Of a stretch of DNA of 5,522 nt, positions 5,093 through 5,522 are shown one piece after another. The stretch comes from Alphaproteobacteria bacterium. Lineage in GTDB: Bacteria; Pseudomonadota; Alphaproteobacteria; UBA828. The notes below the pieces were generated by a model. That model made no database searches. It saw only the letters and a program-made list of their open reading frames with translations, and had not been told where the DNA came from. Each line of letters begins with the position of its first letter. Position 1 is the first letter of the stretch. Both the position numbers and the translations under genes were made by a program. Where the stretch lies: contig JABJCZ010000369.1 of NCBI GenBank assembly GCA_018668475.1, positions 1-5,522 on the forward strand, given 5' to 3'.

Positions 5093-5522
5093 ATGGAAAG
5101 TGCTGATCTGCGCGCCCTTGCGAGCGACGCCAGAGCATGGCCCTTCAAAGAGGCACAACGCCTTGCCACGCGCATCGCCAAAGCACCGCCTAAGAAAGGC
5201 TATGTGCTGCTTGAAACCGGATATGGGCCCTCAGGCCTGCCGCATATCGGCACCTTCGGCGAGGTCGCCCGGACGACCATGGTGCGGAACGCGTTTGCGC
5301 TGATCTCGGACGTGCCGACAAAGCTCTTTGCGTTTTCCGATGACATGGACGGGTTGCGCAAGGTGCCGGATAACCTGCCGCAGGCCGACATGGTGCGCGA
5401 GCACCTGGGCAAACCGCTTACGGCGATCCCCGACCCCTTCGGCACTCACGAAAGCTTCGGCCATCATATGAACGCCCGGTTGCGGGTATTTCTTGACGAT
5501 TTTGGCTTCGACTACGACTTCG
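5093..5522 (+). CDS. lysK: Class I lysyl-tRNA synthetase (N-terminal part, cut by window edge)
   Basis: Charges tRNA-Lys with lysine in the cytoplasm. The 143 visible residues (of an expected 520-540) belong to the archaeal-type class I enzyme, not the commoner class II LysS. Evidence: the class I nucleotide-binding signature in [20 protein letters not shown] (41-60), with HIGT (51-54) as the HIGH motif that binds ATP; the opening helix with W16-P-F-K-E-A; and [18 protein letters not shown] (79-96), where the class I LysRS catalytic domain continues. The KMSKS-type loop and the C-terminal anticodon-binding domain lie beyond the window. ATG at 5093 is chosen over an in-frame ATG at 5063 because GGAG lies 9 nt upstream. 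It is divergent from the helicase. Class I LysRS is typical of Archaea and Alphaproteobacteria, which supports the taxonomic guess. Confidence 0.95.
   Translation, partial: MESADLRALASDARAWPFKEAQRLATRIAKAPPKKGYVLLETGYGPSGLPHIGTFGEVARTTMVRNAFALISDVPTKLFAFSDDMDGLRKVPDNLPQADMVREHLGKPLTAIPDPFGTHESFGHHMNARLRVFLDDFGFDYDF

Noticed and set aside
4643..5181. Minus-strand open frames in other registers overlapping the helicase start (171 and 80 codons)
   Set aside because: The helicase frame accounts for this DNA; the alternative translations are Arg/Pro/Cys-rich and have no motif.

Overview
The window looks like a core chromosomal segment of an alphaproteobacterium with moderately high GC. Three things point there: a class I (archaeal-type) lysyl-tRNA synthetase, which is common in Alphaproteobacteria and rare in most other bacteria; a DinG-like helicase with an N-terminal extension of the kind I associate with alphaproteobacterial homologues; and a flagellar block in the order flgB-flgC-fliE-fliQ. 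I cannot place it below class level. I see no mobile element, CRISPR array, rRNA, tRNA or prophage gene.

Layout. All genes but one lie on the minus strand, so transcription runs from right to left. From about 5024 down to 1 the order is: a large DinG/XPD-family DNA helicase (stop at 2127); a small TerB-like protein (1571-2002); then the flagellar cluster flgB (1005-1409), flgC (542-952), fliE (124-444) and the first 37 codons of fliQ (1-111, cut by the window edge). On the plus strand, lysK starts at 5093 and runs off the right end. It is divergent from the helicase.

How the genes work together. FlgB and FlgC are proximal rod subunits. FliE joins the rod to the MS ring and export gate, and FliQ is a membrane component of that gate, so the left 1.4 kb encodes the base of the flagellar axle and its secretion channel. 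The helicase and lysK are housekeeping genes (DNA repair or replication, and translation). The TerB-like gene sits between the two groups and its role is unknown.

Non-coding sequence. All gaps are shorter than 170 bp, and most carry dyad symmetry. The 161 bp upstream of flgB hold an AT-rich palindrome, a second overlapping palindrome, and two near-matches to the CtrA box TTAA-N7-TTAA. The 124 bp leader of the TerB-like gene holds a 7-bp stem whose one arm has two alternative partners. The helicase-lysK divergent region has a perfect 7-bp dyad, and a -10-like element sits exactly where it would give a leaderless helicase mRNA. I did not find a clearly novel multi-gene system. The best leads are the decayed exonuclease-like domain on the helicase and the promoter architecture ahead of flgB.
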